Shown here piece after piece: positions 1 through 8,578 of a stretch of DNA of 64,000 nt (position 1 is the first letter of the stretch; each line of letters starts with the position of its first letter). Origin of the DNA: Bradyrhizobium sp. dw_411. Its GTDB lineage: Bacteria > Pseudomonadota > Alphaproteobacteria > Rhizobiales > Xanthobacteraceae. The translations under genes were made by a program, and so were the position numbers. The stretch covers positions 1 through 64,000 of the forward strand of contig NZ_JAAVUY010000027.1 of the NCBI RefSeq assembly GCF_018449695.1, written 5' to 3'. Below the pieces are notes generated by a model. It did not search any database. It was not told the DNA's origin and saw only the letters and a program-made list of their open reading frames with translations.

Positions 1-8
1 TGTTGAAG

Positions 9-50
9 CGCCCCCACCCCAACCCTCCCCCGCACGCGGGAGAGGGAGCT
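9..50. repeat. C-rich dispersed repeat fragment
   Basis: A C-rich stretch followed by a short CCCGC/GCGGG hairpin. The same wording (ACCCTCCCCCGC...) recurs at 26038-26070 between murC and murB, so this is one copy of a dispersed intergenic element rather than coding sequence. Confidence 0.5.
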
Positions 51-96
51 CGCCGCCGTCGCTGTGAGAGATCAGCCCAATCTCTTCATACTCTAA

Positions 97-2394
97 CTAC
101 TGCTCCCCATCGCGCAGCCTTCGATACACCGCGCCCAGCACGTTGGAATAATCGTCGGTCCAGACCCGCTGGTTCTTGTCGGCTGCGGTCTCGGCCCACA
201 CGTCTGACGAATCCAGTTCGCCGACATCCTCATCCTCGCGCGCTGAAACGACGACAGAAGTGGCAAAAATGTATTCGGGGTCGCGGCCGGAATCCTCGCT
301 GTAGACCCAGCTCTTGAGATCGTTGGCCGCGGCGATGCCGACCACGACGCTGGTTAAATCCAGATGCCGGTTCGAAACATGCATCAGCACCGCGCCCTGC
401 GGCGCGAGCTTGGCCTTGTAGATCTTCATCGCCTCTTGCGTCGCGAGGTGGATCGGGATCGCGTCCGATGAATAGGCATCGATGATGATCAGATCATAGA
501 CGCCATCGGGCTCCCGCGCGAAGGTCAGCCGCGCATCGCCCATCACCGGCTGCAGATCGGGCATGCAATTTTTGATGTAGGTAAAATATTTCGGATCGCG
601 CGCGGTATCGACCATCGACTGATCGATCTCGAAGAACTTCCAGCTCTCGCCGGGCTCCGACGCGCAGGCCAGCGTGCCGGAGCCGAGGCCGATCACCGCC
701 ACGCGCAGCGGCGCGCCCTTGCGCTTGCGGATCGCGGTGATCGCGCGGCCGATGCCGCCGTCCTTGTGGTAATAGGTGATCGGCTCGGGCCGCCCTGATA
801 TCGGCGAGCCATCATCGTTCTGGAATTTCTGCGCGCCATGGATCGTGGTGCCGTGCATCAGCACATGATACTGGCCGTGCGGCGTTACCACGATCTTGTG
901 GACGCCGAAGAAGCTGCGCACGGTTTCCACCCGCCCGTCATCCGAGGGATAGGCGCGGATCAAGACCAGCGCGACCGCGACGGTGGCAAAGATTTTCCAG
1001 CGGCTGGCGTTGAGGCCCAGCGCCAGCAGCGCCGAGAGCACACCGACGCCGCCGATCACCCAGACCCGGTTATCGCTGAGGAAGCTCATCGCCTTCGCCA
1101 TCAGCTTGCCGTCCGCAACGGTCGGCACAATCAAGACCGCCGTGAGCACCGCAAGGAATAGCCAATACCAGTTGCTCCAGCGCGCCAGGCGCGCGTCGCC
1201 GCCGGGTGGCCGGCACAACGCCGCCAGCGCCAGCAGGATCGGGTATTCCGCGATCCATGAGAAGGCGAACGGCGCGATCAGGCCGGCAAAAAGCCCGCCG
1301 ACCATGCCGCCGAACGACAGCGCGACATAGAAGCCGGTGAGATATTTCGCCGCCGGACGGGTGCGCGCCAATTCGCCATGGCAGGCCATCGCGATGACGA
1401 AGAAGCAGACGAGATGACCGCCCAGCGTCAGCAGCAGGTTCTGCTCGCCGCCGACCGCCAGCAGCACGACCACGCCCGCGATCGCCAGCGGCTGCAGCAA
1501 CAGCATCCAGCTATGCCGCAACAGCGGGCGCGACTGGAACACCAGCACCCAGGTCAACAGATACAGCGACAGCGGCAGCACCCATAGCAGCGGCGCGGCG
1601 GCGACGTCGGTCGAAATATGCGCGGTTACCGCGATCAACAGCCCCGAGGGCACCGCGGCGAGGAAGATCCAGCGCGCGCGCAGCATCCAGGGCGGCGGCG
1701 GCGTGTCGGTCTGTTCGGCCAGCGTATCGACCACGGCCGAGGCCGGCGAGCGCAGCAACAACACGCCGCAGGCCGCGATCAGGACGATCAGCAGGCCATA
1801 GCCACCGGTCCAGATCAGGTTTTGCGTGCGCAGCGTGAACATCGGCTCCAGCAGCACCGGATAGGACAACAGCGCCAGGAAACTGCCGATATTCGAGGAC
1901 GCATAAAGAAAGTATGGATCGGGACCGTTAGGGTGGCCGGTCCGGACGAACCATGCCTGCAGCAGCGGGTTGTTCGCGGCCAGCGCAAAGAACGGCAGCC
2001 CGATCGAGACCGCGAACAGGCCGAGCAGCCAGACCGCATAGCCCGAGGTCGGCGGCTCGCCCCAGCCGCCCGCGATCGACAGCGGCAGCGTCAACAGCGC
2101 GATCACCAGCAGCACCAGATGCACCACTACAGGGATCATGCGGTTGCGCAGTTGCATCAGATAATGCGCATAGGCATAGCCGCCGAGCAGCAGCGACTGG
2201 AAGAACACCATCGCGACCGACCATACCGCTGGCGATCCGCCGAGCCGCGGCAGCACCATCTTGGTGAACAGCGGCTGCACCGAGAACAGCAACAGCGCGC
2301 TGACAAAAATCGCCGCGGTATAGACTGTTAGCACCAGCCGGTTCCGGCCGGCGGAAGGCTTGCCGGCAGCGACGGACGTATCAGATGAAGACAT
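97..2394 (-). CDS. Membrane-fused spermidine synthase-like protein
   Basis: A 765-residue protein with an N-terminal membrane part (about 20-475, a dozen or more hydrophobic helices) and a C-terminal spermidine synthase-like Rossmann domain (about 495-760). The cofactor loop GLGSGT lies at 569-574, an acidic EID at 589-591, MGDAR near 618-622 and IDAYSSD near 638-644, as in the aminopropyltransferase/methyltransferase fold. Proteins of this layout are usually named fused MFS/spermidine synthase; their substrate is generally not established and true polyamine synthesis should not be assumed. The gene stands alone, with a palindromic repeat separating it from the divergent oxidoreductase gene. 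The family call is firm, the function open. Confidence 0.85.
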   Translation of the reverse strand: MSSSDTSVAAGKPSAGRNRLVLTVYTAAIFVSALLLFSVQPLFTKMVLPRLGGSPAVWSVAMVFFQSLLLGGYAYAHYLMQLRNRMIPVVVHLVLLVIALLTLPLSIAGGWGEPPTSGYAVWLLGLFAVSIGLPFFALAANNPLLQAWFVRTGHPNGPDPYFLYASSNIGSFLALLSYPVLLEPMFTLRTQNLIWTGGYGLLIVLIAACGVLLLRSPASAVVDTLAEQTDTPPPPWMLRARWIFLAAVPSGLLIAVTAHISTDVAAAPLLWVLPLSLYLLTWVLVFQSRPLLRHSWMLLLQPLAIAGVVVLLAVGGEQNLLLTLGGHLVCFFVIAMACHGELARTRPAAKYLTGFYVALSFGGMVGGLFAGLIAPFAFSWIAEYPILLALAALCRPPGGDARLARWSNWYWLFLAVLTAVLIVPTVADGKLMAKAMSFLSDNRVWVIGGVGVLSALLALGLNASRWKIFATVAVALVLIRAYPSDDGRVETVRSFFGVHKIVVTPHGQYHVLMHGTTIHGAQKFQNDDGSPISGRPEPITYYHKDGGIGRAITAIRKRKGAPLRVAVIGLGSGTLACASEPGESWKFFEIDQSMVDTARDPKYFTYIKNCMPDLQPVMGDARLTFAREPDGVYDLIIIDAYSSDAIPIHLATQEAMKIYKAKLAPQGAVLMHVSNRHLDLTSVVVGIAAANDLKSWVYSEDSGRDPEYIFATSVVVSAREDEDVGELDSSDVWAETAADKNQRVWTDDYSNVLGAVYRRLRDGEQ

Positions 2395-2539
2395 AAAGGC
2401 TCCGGAACAACTCCGGCGGGCGCCGGTGGCGGGAGCGGCAATGGAGCATAGGCCGACGCGGCGGGCAATGCGGGGGGCAGGTTACAAAATCATCACTTGA
2501 CGCTGTGCTGATATCGACGCGTCCGCTAAGGGTTAGTCT

Positions 2540-2642
2540 CGTCATTCCGGGGCGATGCGAAGCATCGAACCCGGAATCTCGATAGTCCAGGTCTGGCGTT
2601 CGAGATTCCGGGTTCATCGCTGCGCGCTGCCCCGGAATGACG
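2540..2642. repeat. Palindromic repeat, family A (copy 1)
   Basis: Begins CGTCATTCCGG and ends with its inverse CCGGAATGACG. The inner palindrome GGAATCTCGAGATTCC of the other copies is here split at its centre by about 17 extra bases (2583-2599). It lies in the divergent space between the spermidine synthase-like and FAD oxidoreductase genes. Nothing else is recognisable in 2395-2676. Confidence 0.85.
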
Positions 2643-2676
2643 GGCAAGGTCGAACGGGAAACTTCTTGAAACAACC

Positions 2677-4278
2677 ATGACAGAAACTGACGTCATCATC
2701 ATCGGAGCCGGGCATAACGGCCTCACTTGCGCGGCCTATCTGGCGATGGCCGGGCTGCGCGTGAAGGTCGTCGACCGCCGCAAGGTGGTGGGCGGCGCGG
2801 CGGTCACGGAGGAGTTTCATCCGGGGTTTCGCAATTCGGTGGCGGCCTACACGGTCAGCCTGCTCAACCCGCAAATCACAGCGGATTTGAAACTGGCCGA
2901 GCACGGCCTGCGGATCGTCGAGCGCCGCGCGCAAAATTTCCTCCCCGCGCCCGACAGCCGCTATTTGTTGACCGGCGAAGGCCGCACCCATCAGTCGGTG
3001 GCCAAACTCAGCGAACGCGATGCCATCAAGATCGACGCGTTCACGCGCGAACTTGAAGTGATCGCCGATGTACTGCGGCAATTCCTGCTGCGTGCGCCGC
3101 CAAACATCGTCGAAGGGTTTAGTGCGGGTTCGGTCCGCGAGGCTTTCAACGCGCTCGGCACCGCCAACATCCTGCGCAAGCTATCGCTCGAACAACAGCG
3201 CAGCCTGTTCGATCTGTTCACGCGCTCGGCCGGCGAGATGCTCGACGAGACCTTTGAGAGCGATCTGGTCAAGGCGCTGTTCGGCTTCGACGCGATCGTC
3301 GGCAATTACGCCAGCCCCTACGCGGCAGGTTCGGCCTATGTGATGCTGCATCACGCGTTCGGCGAGGTGAACGGCAAGAAAGGCGTATGGGGCCACGCCA
3401 TCGGCGGCATGGGCGCGATCACCCAGGCGATGGCCAAGGCAGCGCGCAGCCATGGCGCCGATATCGCGCTCGAGGCCGGCGTGCGCGAGGTGATCGTGGA
3501 GCGCGACCGCGCCGTCGGCGTGATCCTCGACAACGGCGAAACCGTGCGCGCCAAATATGTCGCCTCCAGCGTCAATCCGAAACTGCTGTATACGCGGCTG
3601 ATATCGGCGGATGCGCTGCCGGCGGATTTTCTTGGCCGCATCAAAAACTGGCGCAACGGCTCCGGCACATTCCGGATGAATGTCGCGCTCAATTCCCTGC
3701 CTTCGTTCACCGCGCTTCCGGGTACCGGCGATCATCTCACCGCCGGAATCATCCTGGCGCCGAGCCTCGACTATATGGACCGCGCCTGGCTGGACGCGCG
3801 CGCACAGGGCTGGAGCCGCGAGCCGGTGGTCGAGGTATTGATCCCCTCGACGCTCGACGACACGCTCAGCCCAAAAGGGCAGCATGTCGCCAGTCTGTTC
3901 TGCCAGCACGTCGCGCCAGAATTATCCGATGGGCGGTCGTGGGACGATCACCGCGACGAGGTCGCCGATCTCATGATCGCGACGGTCGATAAATACGCGC
4001 CAGGTTTTGCGGCGAGCGTGATTGGCCGTCAGGTGCTGTCTCCATCAGATCTGGAGCGTCAATTCGGGTTGCTGGGCGGCGACATTTTTCATGGCGCACT
4101 GTCGCTCAATCAATTGTTCTCGGCGCGGCCGATGCTCGGCCATGCCGATTACCGCGGGCCGCTGAAGGGGCTCTATCATTGCGGCAGCGGCGCGCATCCC
4201 GGCGGCGGCGTCACCGGCGCCCCCGGCCACAACGCCGCGCGGGTGATCCTTGGGGATCACCGCGCGCTGTTTGGGTAA
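2677..4278 (+). CDS. FAD-dependent oxidoreductase, phytoene desaturase/PYROXD2-like
   Basis: 533 residues with an N-terminal dinucleotide-binding motif (IIGAGHNGLTCAAYLAMAG, about 6-24) followed by the basic end of the second beta strand (VVDRRK). The C-terminus carries the FAD-contacting segment PGGGVTGAPGHNAARVIL, typical of the phytoene dehydrogenase/PYROXD2 superfamily. No other carotenoid gene is nearby, so a carotenoid role is unlikely; a general flavin amine or alkene oxidoreductase is all the sequence supports. The start ATG at 2677 directly precedes the nucleotide-binding fold, leaving no room for a signal peptide, so the protein is probably cytoplasmic. Confidence 0.85.
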   Translation: MTETDVIIIGAGHNGLTCAAYLAMAGLRVKVVDRRKVVGGAAVTEEFHPGFRNSVAAYTVSLLNPQITADLKLAEHGLRIVERRAQNFLPAPDSRYLLTGEGRTHQSVAKLSERDAIKIDAFTRELEVIADVLRQFLLRAPPNIVEGFSAGSVREAFNALGTANILRKLSLEQQRSLFDLFTRSAGEMLDETFESDLVKALFGFDAIVGNYASPYAAGSAYVMLHHAFGEVNGKKGVWGHAIGGMGAITQAMAKAARSHGADIALEAGVREVIVERDRAVGVILDNGETVRAKYVASSVNPKLLYTRLISADALPADFLGRIKNWRNGSGTFRMNVALNSLPSFTALPGTGDHLTAGIILAPSLDYMDRAWLDARAQGWSREPVVEVLIPSTLDDTLSPKGQHVASLFCQHVAPELSDGRSWDDHRDEVADLMIATVDKYAPGFAASVIGRQVLSPSDLERQFGLLGGDIFHGALSLNQLFSARPMLGHADYRGPLKGLYHCGSGAHPGGGVTGAPGHNAARVILGDHRALFG

Positions 4279-4326
4279 AGCGTTTTCGAGCGAAGTGGGT
4301 ACCGGTTCGCGTGAAGAAAACGCGTC
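4279..4326. repeat. Family C repeat (CGTTTTCGAGCGAAG...), copy 1
   Basis: Directly follows the stop codon of the oxidoreductase. The inner pair CGTTTTC ... GAAAACG folds as a hairpin. A near-identical copy follows rnpB at 44310-44358, so this is a dispersed 3'-end element that may act as a transcription or processing boundary. Confidence 0.7.
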
Positions 4327-4341
4327 AAATATAAAGGCTCG

Positions 4342-5058
4342 TCATCCCCGGCCCTGCACCGTGCCGGTCGGCTCTCCGCTGAGCCAGCGATAGATCACGC
4401 CGCCCAGCACGCCGCCGATTAACGGCGCCACCCAGAACATCCAGAGCTGCGCTAACGCCCATCCGCCGACGAACAGCGCCGGACCGGTGCTGCGCGCGGG
4501 ATTCACCGACGTATTGGTGACGGGGATGCTGACAAGATGGATCATCACCAGCGCCAGTCCGATCGCCAGCGGCGCAAAGCCGGCCGGCGCGCTGCCATGG
4601 GTCGCGCCCATGATGATGAACAGAAACATCATGGTCATCACGACTTCCATGATGAAGCAGGCGGCCTCGCCATACTGCCCCGGCGAATGCACGCCATAGC
4701 CGTTCGACGCAAAGCCTTTTGTCACGTCGAACCCGGCCGCGCCGCTCGCGATCACATACAGCAACGCCGACGCCGCAATCGCGCCGATCACCTGAGCGAC
4801 GATATAAGGCACGACCTGCGCGGCCGGAAAACGTCCACCGGCCGCGAGACCCACCGTCACGGCGGGATTGAGATGGCAACCTGAGACATGACCGATCGCA
4901 TAGGCCATGGTCACGACACTCAGCCCGAAAGCCAGGGACACCCCGACCAGCCCGATGCCGACCTGTGGAAACGCCGCGGCGATGACCGCGCTGCCGCAGC
5001 CCGCAAAGGTCAGCCAAAACGTCCCGATCGCTTCGGCCGCATATTTCTTTCCATTCAT
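4342..5058 (-). CDS. aqpZ: Aquaporin Z
   Basis: 238 residues, the usual AqpZ length, with six hydrophobic helices and both NPA boxes (NPA at 64-66 in CHLNPAVTVG and at 186-188 in SVNPARSTG). It is a water channel of the inner membrane. The reading frame stays open upstream, but the ATG at 5058 is chosen because the protein then starts MNGKKYAAEAIGTFWL as in the family, and a strong GGGGGAGAG ribosome binding site lies just before it. It stands alone on the minus strand, with the divergent GrlR-like gene beyond a 340 bp spacer. Confidence 0.95.
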   Translation of the reverse strand: MNGKKYAAEAIGTFWLTFAGCGSAVIAAAFPQVGIGLVGVSLAFGLSVVTMAYAIGHVSGCHLNPAVTVGLAAGGRFPAAQVVPYIVAQVIGAIAASALLYVIASGAAGFDVTKGFASNGYGVHSPGQYGEAACFIMEVVMTMMFLFIIMGATHGSAPAGFAPLAIGLALVMIHLVSIPVTNTSVNPARSTGPALFVGGWALAQLWMFWVAPLIGGVLGGVIYRWLSGEPTGTVQGRG

Positions 5059-5400
5059 GACACTCTCCCCCTGATTCTTATCGTTACCGGCTAAAAGTTG
5101 AGCGCAGCCTAACGACAGGATTAAGGCCGCGCCGGTTGCGGCCCGCACAAGTCACAAGTTTTACAACGCGCAAAAAGGCGCGCAACCTCCGCGGCAACAT
5201 CGCCATCGTCATCGTCTGGTGTTGGTTTACCAGCCCGCCCGGCGGTGGATAAAATTGTGGATAACCGGTGGATGACGTTGGGAAAAGCCTGTGCATAGCG
5301 GCAATGCCCCAAAGCAGCACTTCGAGTCTCAATCACCGGTAACTTTCAAGCTAGAATGGATTTTTCAGCGTCGCTGATCGAAGGAGCGGCAGTATTTTCA
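5059..5400. other. Intergenic region between aqpZ and the GrlR-like gene, with DnaA-box-like sites
   Basis: No gene is seen here. It contains TGTGGATAA at 5256-5264, an exact match to the DnaA box (TTATCCACA on the other strand), and a near match GGTGGATAA at 5244-5252. The stretch 5256-5288 recurs on the far side of the GrlR-like gene. It should also hold the aqpZ promoter and that of the GrlR-like gene, neither of which is clear. Confidence 0.5.
5256..5288. repeat. 33 bp direct repeat flanking the GrlR-like gene, left copy
   Basis: TGTGGATAACCGGTGGATGA followed by CGTTGGGAAAAGC. It matches 5797-5829 at 29 of 33 positions in the same orientation. Its left end is a perfect DnaA box. Confidence 0.7.
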
Positions 5401-5748
5401 ATGAAGAATGGGCTTTATTCGATCCACATTCACATGCTCGACGGCGTCAGAGGCCGCGACAGTGGTATTCTCATTCTCATGGACGGCAAATTTCTCGGCG
5501 GCGGACCCTATTTCTGGTCTGTTGGATCCTACAGTGTCGGCAACGGGACCTGGAAAGGTTCACTGACCACCAATCAGCACACCAGGTTTCCCGACCCCAC
5601 CGCTCGCCCGTTATTCGCCGGCCAGGAAGTCTCCAGCGGGTTCTCAGGCACCTTCGCCGGCGACCAGGCCGAAGTGTTCGGCACCACTTTATCCGGCAAC
5701 CGCAGCCTGAGCTTTCGCGCGACGCTGAAGCGGTTGGCGGATAGCTGA
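5401..5748 (+). CDS. Small GrlR-family-like regulatory protein
   Basis: 115 residues from the ATG at 5401 (MKNGLYSIHIHMLDG...). The opening 'M-K-[ND]-G-x-Y-S-I' with a glycine-rich 'DSGILILMDGKFLGGG' strand resembles the GrlR fold first known as a negative regulator of type III secretion, which is widespread as a single small domain in rhizobia. An AAGGAG motif sits 14 bases upstream; an in-frame ATG at 5356 would add 15 residues but looks less family-like. No secretion genes are near, so the regulatory target is unknown. The gene is bracketed by two 33 bp direct repeats rich in TGTGGA(T/A)AA. Confidence 0.6.
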   Translation: MKNGLYSIHIHMLDGVRGRDSGILILMDGKFLGGGPYFWSVGSYSVGNGTWKGSLTTNQHTRFPDPTARPLFAGQEVSSGFSGTFAGDQAEVFGTTLSGNRSLSFRATLKRLADS

Positions 5749-5761
5749 CGGGGCACCGATG

Positions 5762-5912
5762 GCGTGGACAACCGGTTCACAAGCCGGTGGACAGGCTGTG
5801 GAAAACCGGTGGATGACGCCGGGATAAGCTTGGGGAGAAGCTGTGTGGTTGCGGGGTAAATCCCCGGCAGAAGACTGTGGGAAACTCGGTATGGTTCGGG
5901 GGATAACCTGTG
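5762..5912. repeat. Cluster of GTGGA(T/A/C)AACCGGT units downstream of the GrlR-like gene
   Basis: Contains the right copy of the 33 bp repeat (5797-5829) and several degenerate DnaA-box-like words: GTGGACAACCGGT at 5764, CTGTGGAAAACCGGT near 5796, ACTGTGGGAAAC near 5874 and GGGGATAACCTGTGG near 5899. No coding potential is evident before the convergent reductase gene ends at 5991. Confidence 0.55.
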
Positions 5913-5990
5913 GTTCTCAGTTTGAATTTCCTCTCACGCGCCAAAGTCGGCCTGACGCGTCGGCGCGATCCACTCCAGCGAGTTGCGTGA

Positions 5991-6521
5991 TCACGCAGGA
6001 ACGTAGGTCAACCTGATCACGTCCTCGCCAATCCGATCGCTGGCCACAAGGCGGAGCGGCGGCCGGGGACCGGCGAAGAATGGTTTGCCGCGGCCAAGCA
6101 CAATGGGATGGAGGTAGAGTCTATACTCATCAATGAGACCAAGGTCGGTCAGGCTTCGCGCCAGATCTGGTCCCGCGACTTCAATCTCCCCGGCGAGTTC
6201 GGCCTTCAGCCCACGTATCACCGCCACGAGATCATCTGCGACAAGGGTGGCGTTGGGGCCGACTGACTTGAGCGAGCGCGACACGACCCACTTTGGCTGG
6301 CTCCGCCACGCCGCCGCGAAGTCACGAAACGCCGCGTCCCACTCGGGACGGTCTTCGTCCCAAACGCGCATCACCTCGTACATACGGCGACCGTACACGC
6401 TGCCGGCCAAGCCGCGCACCTGCTCGATGAAGTGACGGAAGAGCACCGGACCTGGCGCAAACTCCATGTGGTCTATGTAACCGTCAAGCGACTGGTTCAT
6501 TCCAAAGACGAGCTTCGCCAT
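5991..6521 (-). CDS. Dihydrofolate reductase-like (RibD C-terminal domain) protein
   Basis: 176 residues of the RibD_C/DHFR-like fold: the start MAKLVFGMNQSLDGYID matches the 'SLDGYI' first strand of the family, 'VYGRRMYEVM' matches the G-R-x-T/M-Y helix, and 'LYLHPIVLGRGKPFF' matches the conserved late strand. It is probably an NADPH-dependent reductase of unknown substrate, not the true riboflavin enzyme, as it lacks the deaminase half. The ATG at 6521 has TGGAGA 7-8 bases upstream; the frame-open ATG 15 bases earlier is less likely. The NTF2-like gene ending 46 bp upstream runs in the same direction. Confidence 0.85.
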   Translation of the reverse strand: MAKLVFGMNQSLDGYIDHMEFAPGPVLFRHFIEQVRGLAGSVYGRRMYEVMRVWDEDRPEWDAAFRDFAAAWRSQPKWVVSRSLKSVGPNATLVADDLVAVIRGLKAELAGEIEVAGPDLARSLTDLGLIDEYRLYLHPIVLGRGKPFFAGPRPPLRLVASDRIGEDVIRLTYVPA

Positions 6522-6567
6522 GCTGCAAATCTCCATTCCAATTCTTCAGAACAGCTTGAACCGGCCT

Positions 6568-6978
6568 CTAATCCACCGCCGGGACCGAATGATGCTCATG
6601 CACAATGGTCCATTGTCCTCCGATCTTGCGCAGCCCGACCGTCAGACGAAAAGCGAGGGGTTTTGGCTTGCCGTCGCTTCCCGGTTCAGCGCATCCCATC
6701 GCCGCCACGACAAAGGCGACGTCATCGCCGACGATAACGTTCATGTCGGCGACATCGAAGGGGATCGGATCGCGCGTCCAGGAAAAGAACATGTCCCACG
6801 TCTTCCGGTAGGCCTCGATGCCCCGGGATTGAAACGGCGGCGGTACATCGAACATGACGATGTCAGGCGAATGGTTTTTCAGGATTCCGTCGATATCCCG
6901 GCGCCGCACCGCTGATGTCCAGGACTCGATGACGCTGCGGACTGCCGCTTCTTCTGATTGACCCTGACCCCTGTTCAT
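6568..6978 (-). CDS. NTF2-like (SnoaL/YybH-type) protein
   Basis: 136 residues from the ATG at 6978, which has GGAAAGGA just upstream. The order 'VRSVIESWTSAVRRRDIDGILKNH..DIVMFD' then 'AYRKTWDMFF' and a C-terminal 'GQWTIVHEHHSVP' is the cystatin-like NTF2/SnoaL_3 fold found in small ketosteroid isomerase-like proteins. Function is not predictable from the fold alone. It probably shares a transcript with the DHFR-like gene downstream; such pairs often follow ECF or stress regulators, but none is adjacent here. Confidence 0.8.
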   Translation of the reverse strand: MNRGQGQSEEAAVRSVIESWTSAVRRRDIDGILKNHSPDIVMFDVPPPFQSRGIEAYRKTWDMFFSWTRDPIPFDVADMNVIVGDDVAFVVAAMGCAEPGSDGKPKPLAFRLTVGLRKIGGQWTIVHEHHSVPAVD

Positions 6979-7144
6979 CCGAAATCCTTTCCCATTAAAA
7001 TCGCCGCCCATTGCAGCCTGCCACAGGACGTTTAAGGCGGCGCGCCTCCGACAGCTCGGGCAAGAATATTTCAGAGCCCTGCCCTATCGACCCGCGCCCG
7101 GCTTTGATATCGACGGGATGAGAGAAGAACCATGGAGGCCAAGG

Positions 7145-7513
7145 ATGCTGGATCACGTCACTTTTAGCGTGCGCGAAATCGAGCGCTCGCAGGCATTTTA
7201 CGATGCGGCGTTGCGCCCGCTCGGCATCGAGCGGCTGCACGTCGAGAACGATTGCGCCGGCTATGGCGTGGGCGGCAAGCCTTTCTTCTGGATCGGCCTC
7301 AAAGGCGTTGCCCAAACCGGCGCCCATGTCGCCTTTGCGACGCCGGATAGAGTGACCGTCGAGCGGTTCTATCAGGCCGCGCTCGCGGCCGGCGGCAAGG
7401 ACAACGGCGCGCCGGGATTGCGCCCGCATTATCACGAGAATTACTACGGCGCATTCGTGCTCGATCCCGACGGCCACAACATCGAAGCCGTCTGTCACCG
7501 CCCGCATGTCTAA
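7145..7513 (+). CDS. VOC (glyoxalase/bleomycin resistance) family protein
   Basis: 122 residues beginning MLDHVTFSVREIERSQAFYDAAL and ending 'YGAFVLDPDGHNIEAVCH', the two half-repeats of the vicinal oxygen chelate fold. His-4 and the late Glu (NIEAVC) are the likely metal ligands. The start at 7145 is chosen over 7118 because a GGAGG motif lies immediately before it and the first residues align with the family. The gene ends about 50 bp before prmA. The substrate is unknown. Confidence 0.85.
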   Translation: MLDHVTFSVREIERSQAFYDAALRPLGIERLHVENDCAGYGVGGKPFFWIGLKGVAQTGAHVAFATPDRVTVERFYQAALAAGGKDNGAPGLRPHYHENYYGAFVLDPDGHNIEAVCHRPHV

Positions 7514-7563
7514 TAGGTTTGCGCGTAATCGATTTCGCCTGTTCTGAAATTTCCGGATTGTTC

Positions 7564-8457
7564 ATGAATACCATCACGCCCAGTACCCACCGCGCCACCT
7601 TCGCCATCGGCAGCGAACAGACTGCCAAGCGCGTGGTCGATCTGTTGACCGAGAGTTTTTTCGAGGGCCAGGCCGCGATCGCGGCGTTTGAGCGCCCGGA
7701 CGGACGCTGGGACATCACGGTACATTTCGCCGACCCGCCGGATGAAGTCTCGATCCGCGAACTCGTCGGCATTGCCGCCGGCGATGACGTCGCGCAGGCC
7801 ATCACCTTCGACACCGTCGAGGCCAAGGACTGGGTCAAGGCTACGCTGGAAGAGCTGGTTCCGGTGCGCGCAGGACGCTTCATCGTGCATGGCCATCATG
7901 ACCGCGCGCGGATTCCGCCCAACAAACTTGGCATTGAGATCGAGGCCGCGCTGGCGTTCGGCACCGGCCATCACGGCACCACGCGCGGCTGCCTGCTGCT
8001 GCTGGATTCCGTGCTGAAAGCCTATCGTCCGCGGCGGGTGCTCGATTTGGGCACCGGCACCGGCGTGCTGGCGATTGCCGCGGCCAAAGCGCTGCTGATC
8101 GGCGTGCTGGCCAGCGACATCGATCCGCTGTCGGTGCGGGTCGCGCATGAGAATGCAAGACTCAATGGGACCGGCGACCTGGTGGAAACGATCCAGGCGG
8201 TTGGCTTTGCGGCACCGGAGTTCGCACAGCGCGGGCCGTTTGACCTGGTGCTAGCGAATATCCTCGCCAATCCGCTGCGCCAGATGGCAACGGCGATGGC
8301 TGGGCATCTGGCGCCTTCGGCGCTGGTGATACTATCCGGGCTGTTGCCGCATCAGGCGCAAAGCGTGATCGCGGCGTATCGGACGCGCGGACTTGTTTTA
8401 AAACGGCACATTCAGATCGAGGGCTGGAGCAGCCTGTTGATGCGGAAGGAGGGATAA
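7564..8457 (+). CDS. prmA: Ribosomal protein L11 methyltransferase
   Basis: 297 residues. PrmA trimethylates ribosomal protein L11 using S-adenosylmethionine. An N-terminal substrate-recognition domain leads into the PrmA signature 'AFGTGHHGTTRGCLLLLD', then SAM motif I 'VLDLGTGTGVLAIAAAK', an acidic 'ASDIDPLSVRVA' and the catalytic-site loop 'LANILANPL'. The ATG at 7564 gives a product of family length; the ribosome binding site is weak. A family A repeat follows the stop. Confidence 0.95.
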   Translation: MNTITPSTHRATFAIGSEQTAKRVVDLLTESFFEGQAAIAAFERPDGRWDITVHFADPPDEVSIRELVGIAAGDDVAQAITFDTVEAKDWVKATLEELVPVRAGRFIVHGHHDRARIPPNKLGIEIEAALAFGTGHHGTTRGCLLLLDSVLKAYRPRRVLDLGTGTGVLAIAAAKALLIGVLASDIDPLSVRVAHENARLNGTGDLVETIQAVGFAAPEFAQRGPFDLVLANILANPLRQMATAMAGHLAPSALVILSGLLPHQAQSVIAAYRTRGLVLKRHIQIEGWSSLLMRKEG

Positions 8458-8465
8458 GTTCTCAA

Positions 8466-8571
8466 CGTCATTCCGGGGCGCGAGTGAAACGAGCGAACCT
8501 CAGATGCGCAATTGCGCATCGGGGAATCTCGAGATTCCGGGTTCGATGCTGCGCATCGCCCCGGAATGACG
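8466..8571. repeat. Palindromic repeat, family A (copy 2)
   Basis: Ends CGTCATTCCGG/CCGGAATGACG, with an intact central palindrome GGAATCTCGAGATTCC and a side hairpin GATGCGCAATTGCGCATC. It sits between prmA and the convergent small hypothetical gene and could act as a bidirectional transcript end. Confidence 0.85.
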
Positions 8572-8578
8572 GTGCTAG

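Noticed and set aside
97..2394. True spermidine synthase (speE)
   Set aside because: The aminopropyltransferase-like domain is fused to a large membrane part and the polyamine-site signature is incomplete, so no speE symbol was given.
2381..2726. Short minus-strand ORFs upstream of the FAD oxidoreductase
   Set aside because: They translate the palindromic repeat and the reverse of the oxidoreductase start; not coding.
5241..5912. Chromosomal origin of replication
   Set aside because: Only one perfect DnaA box plus degenerate ones, no AT-rich unwinding region, and none of dnaA, hemE, parAB or dnaN nearby.
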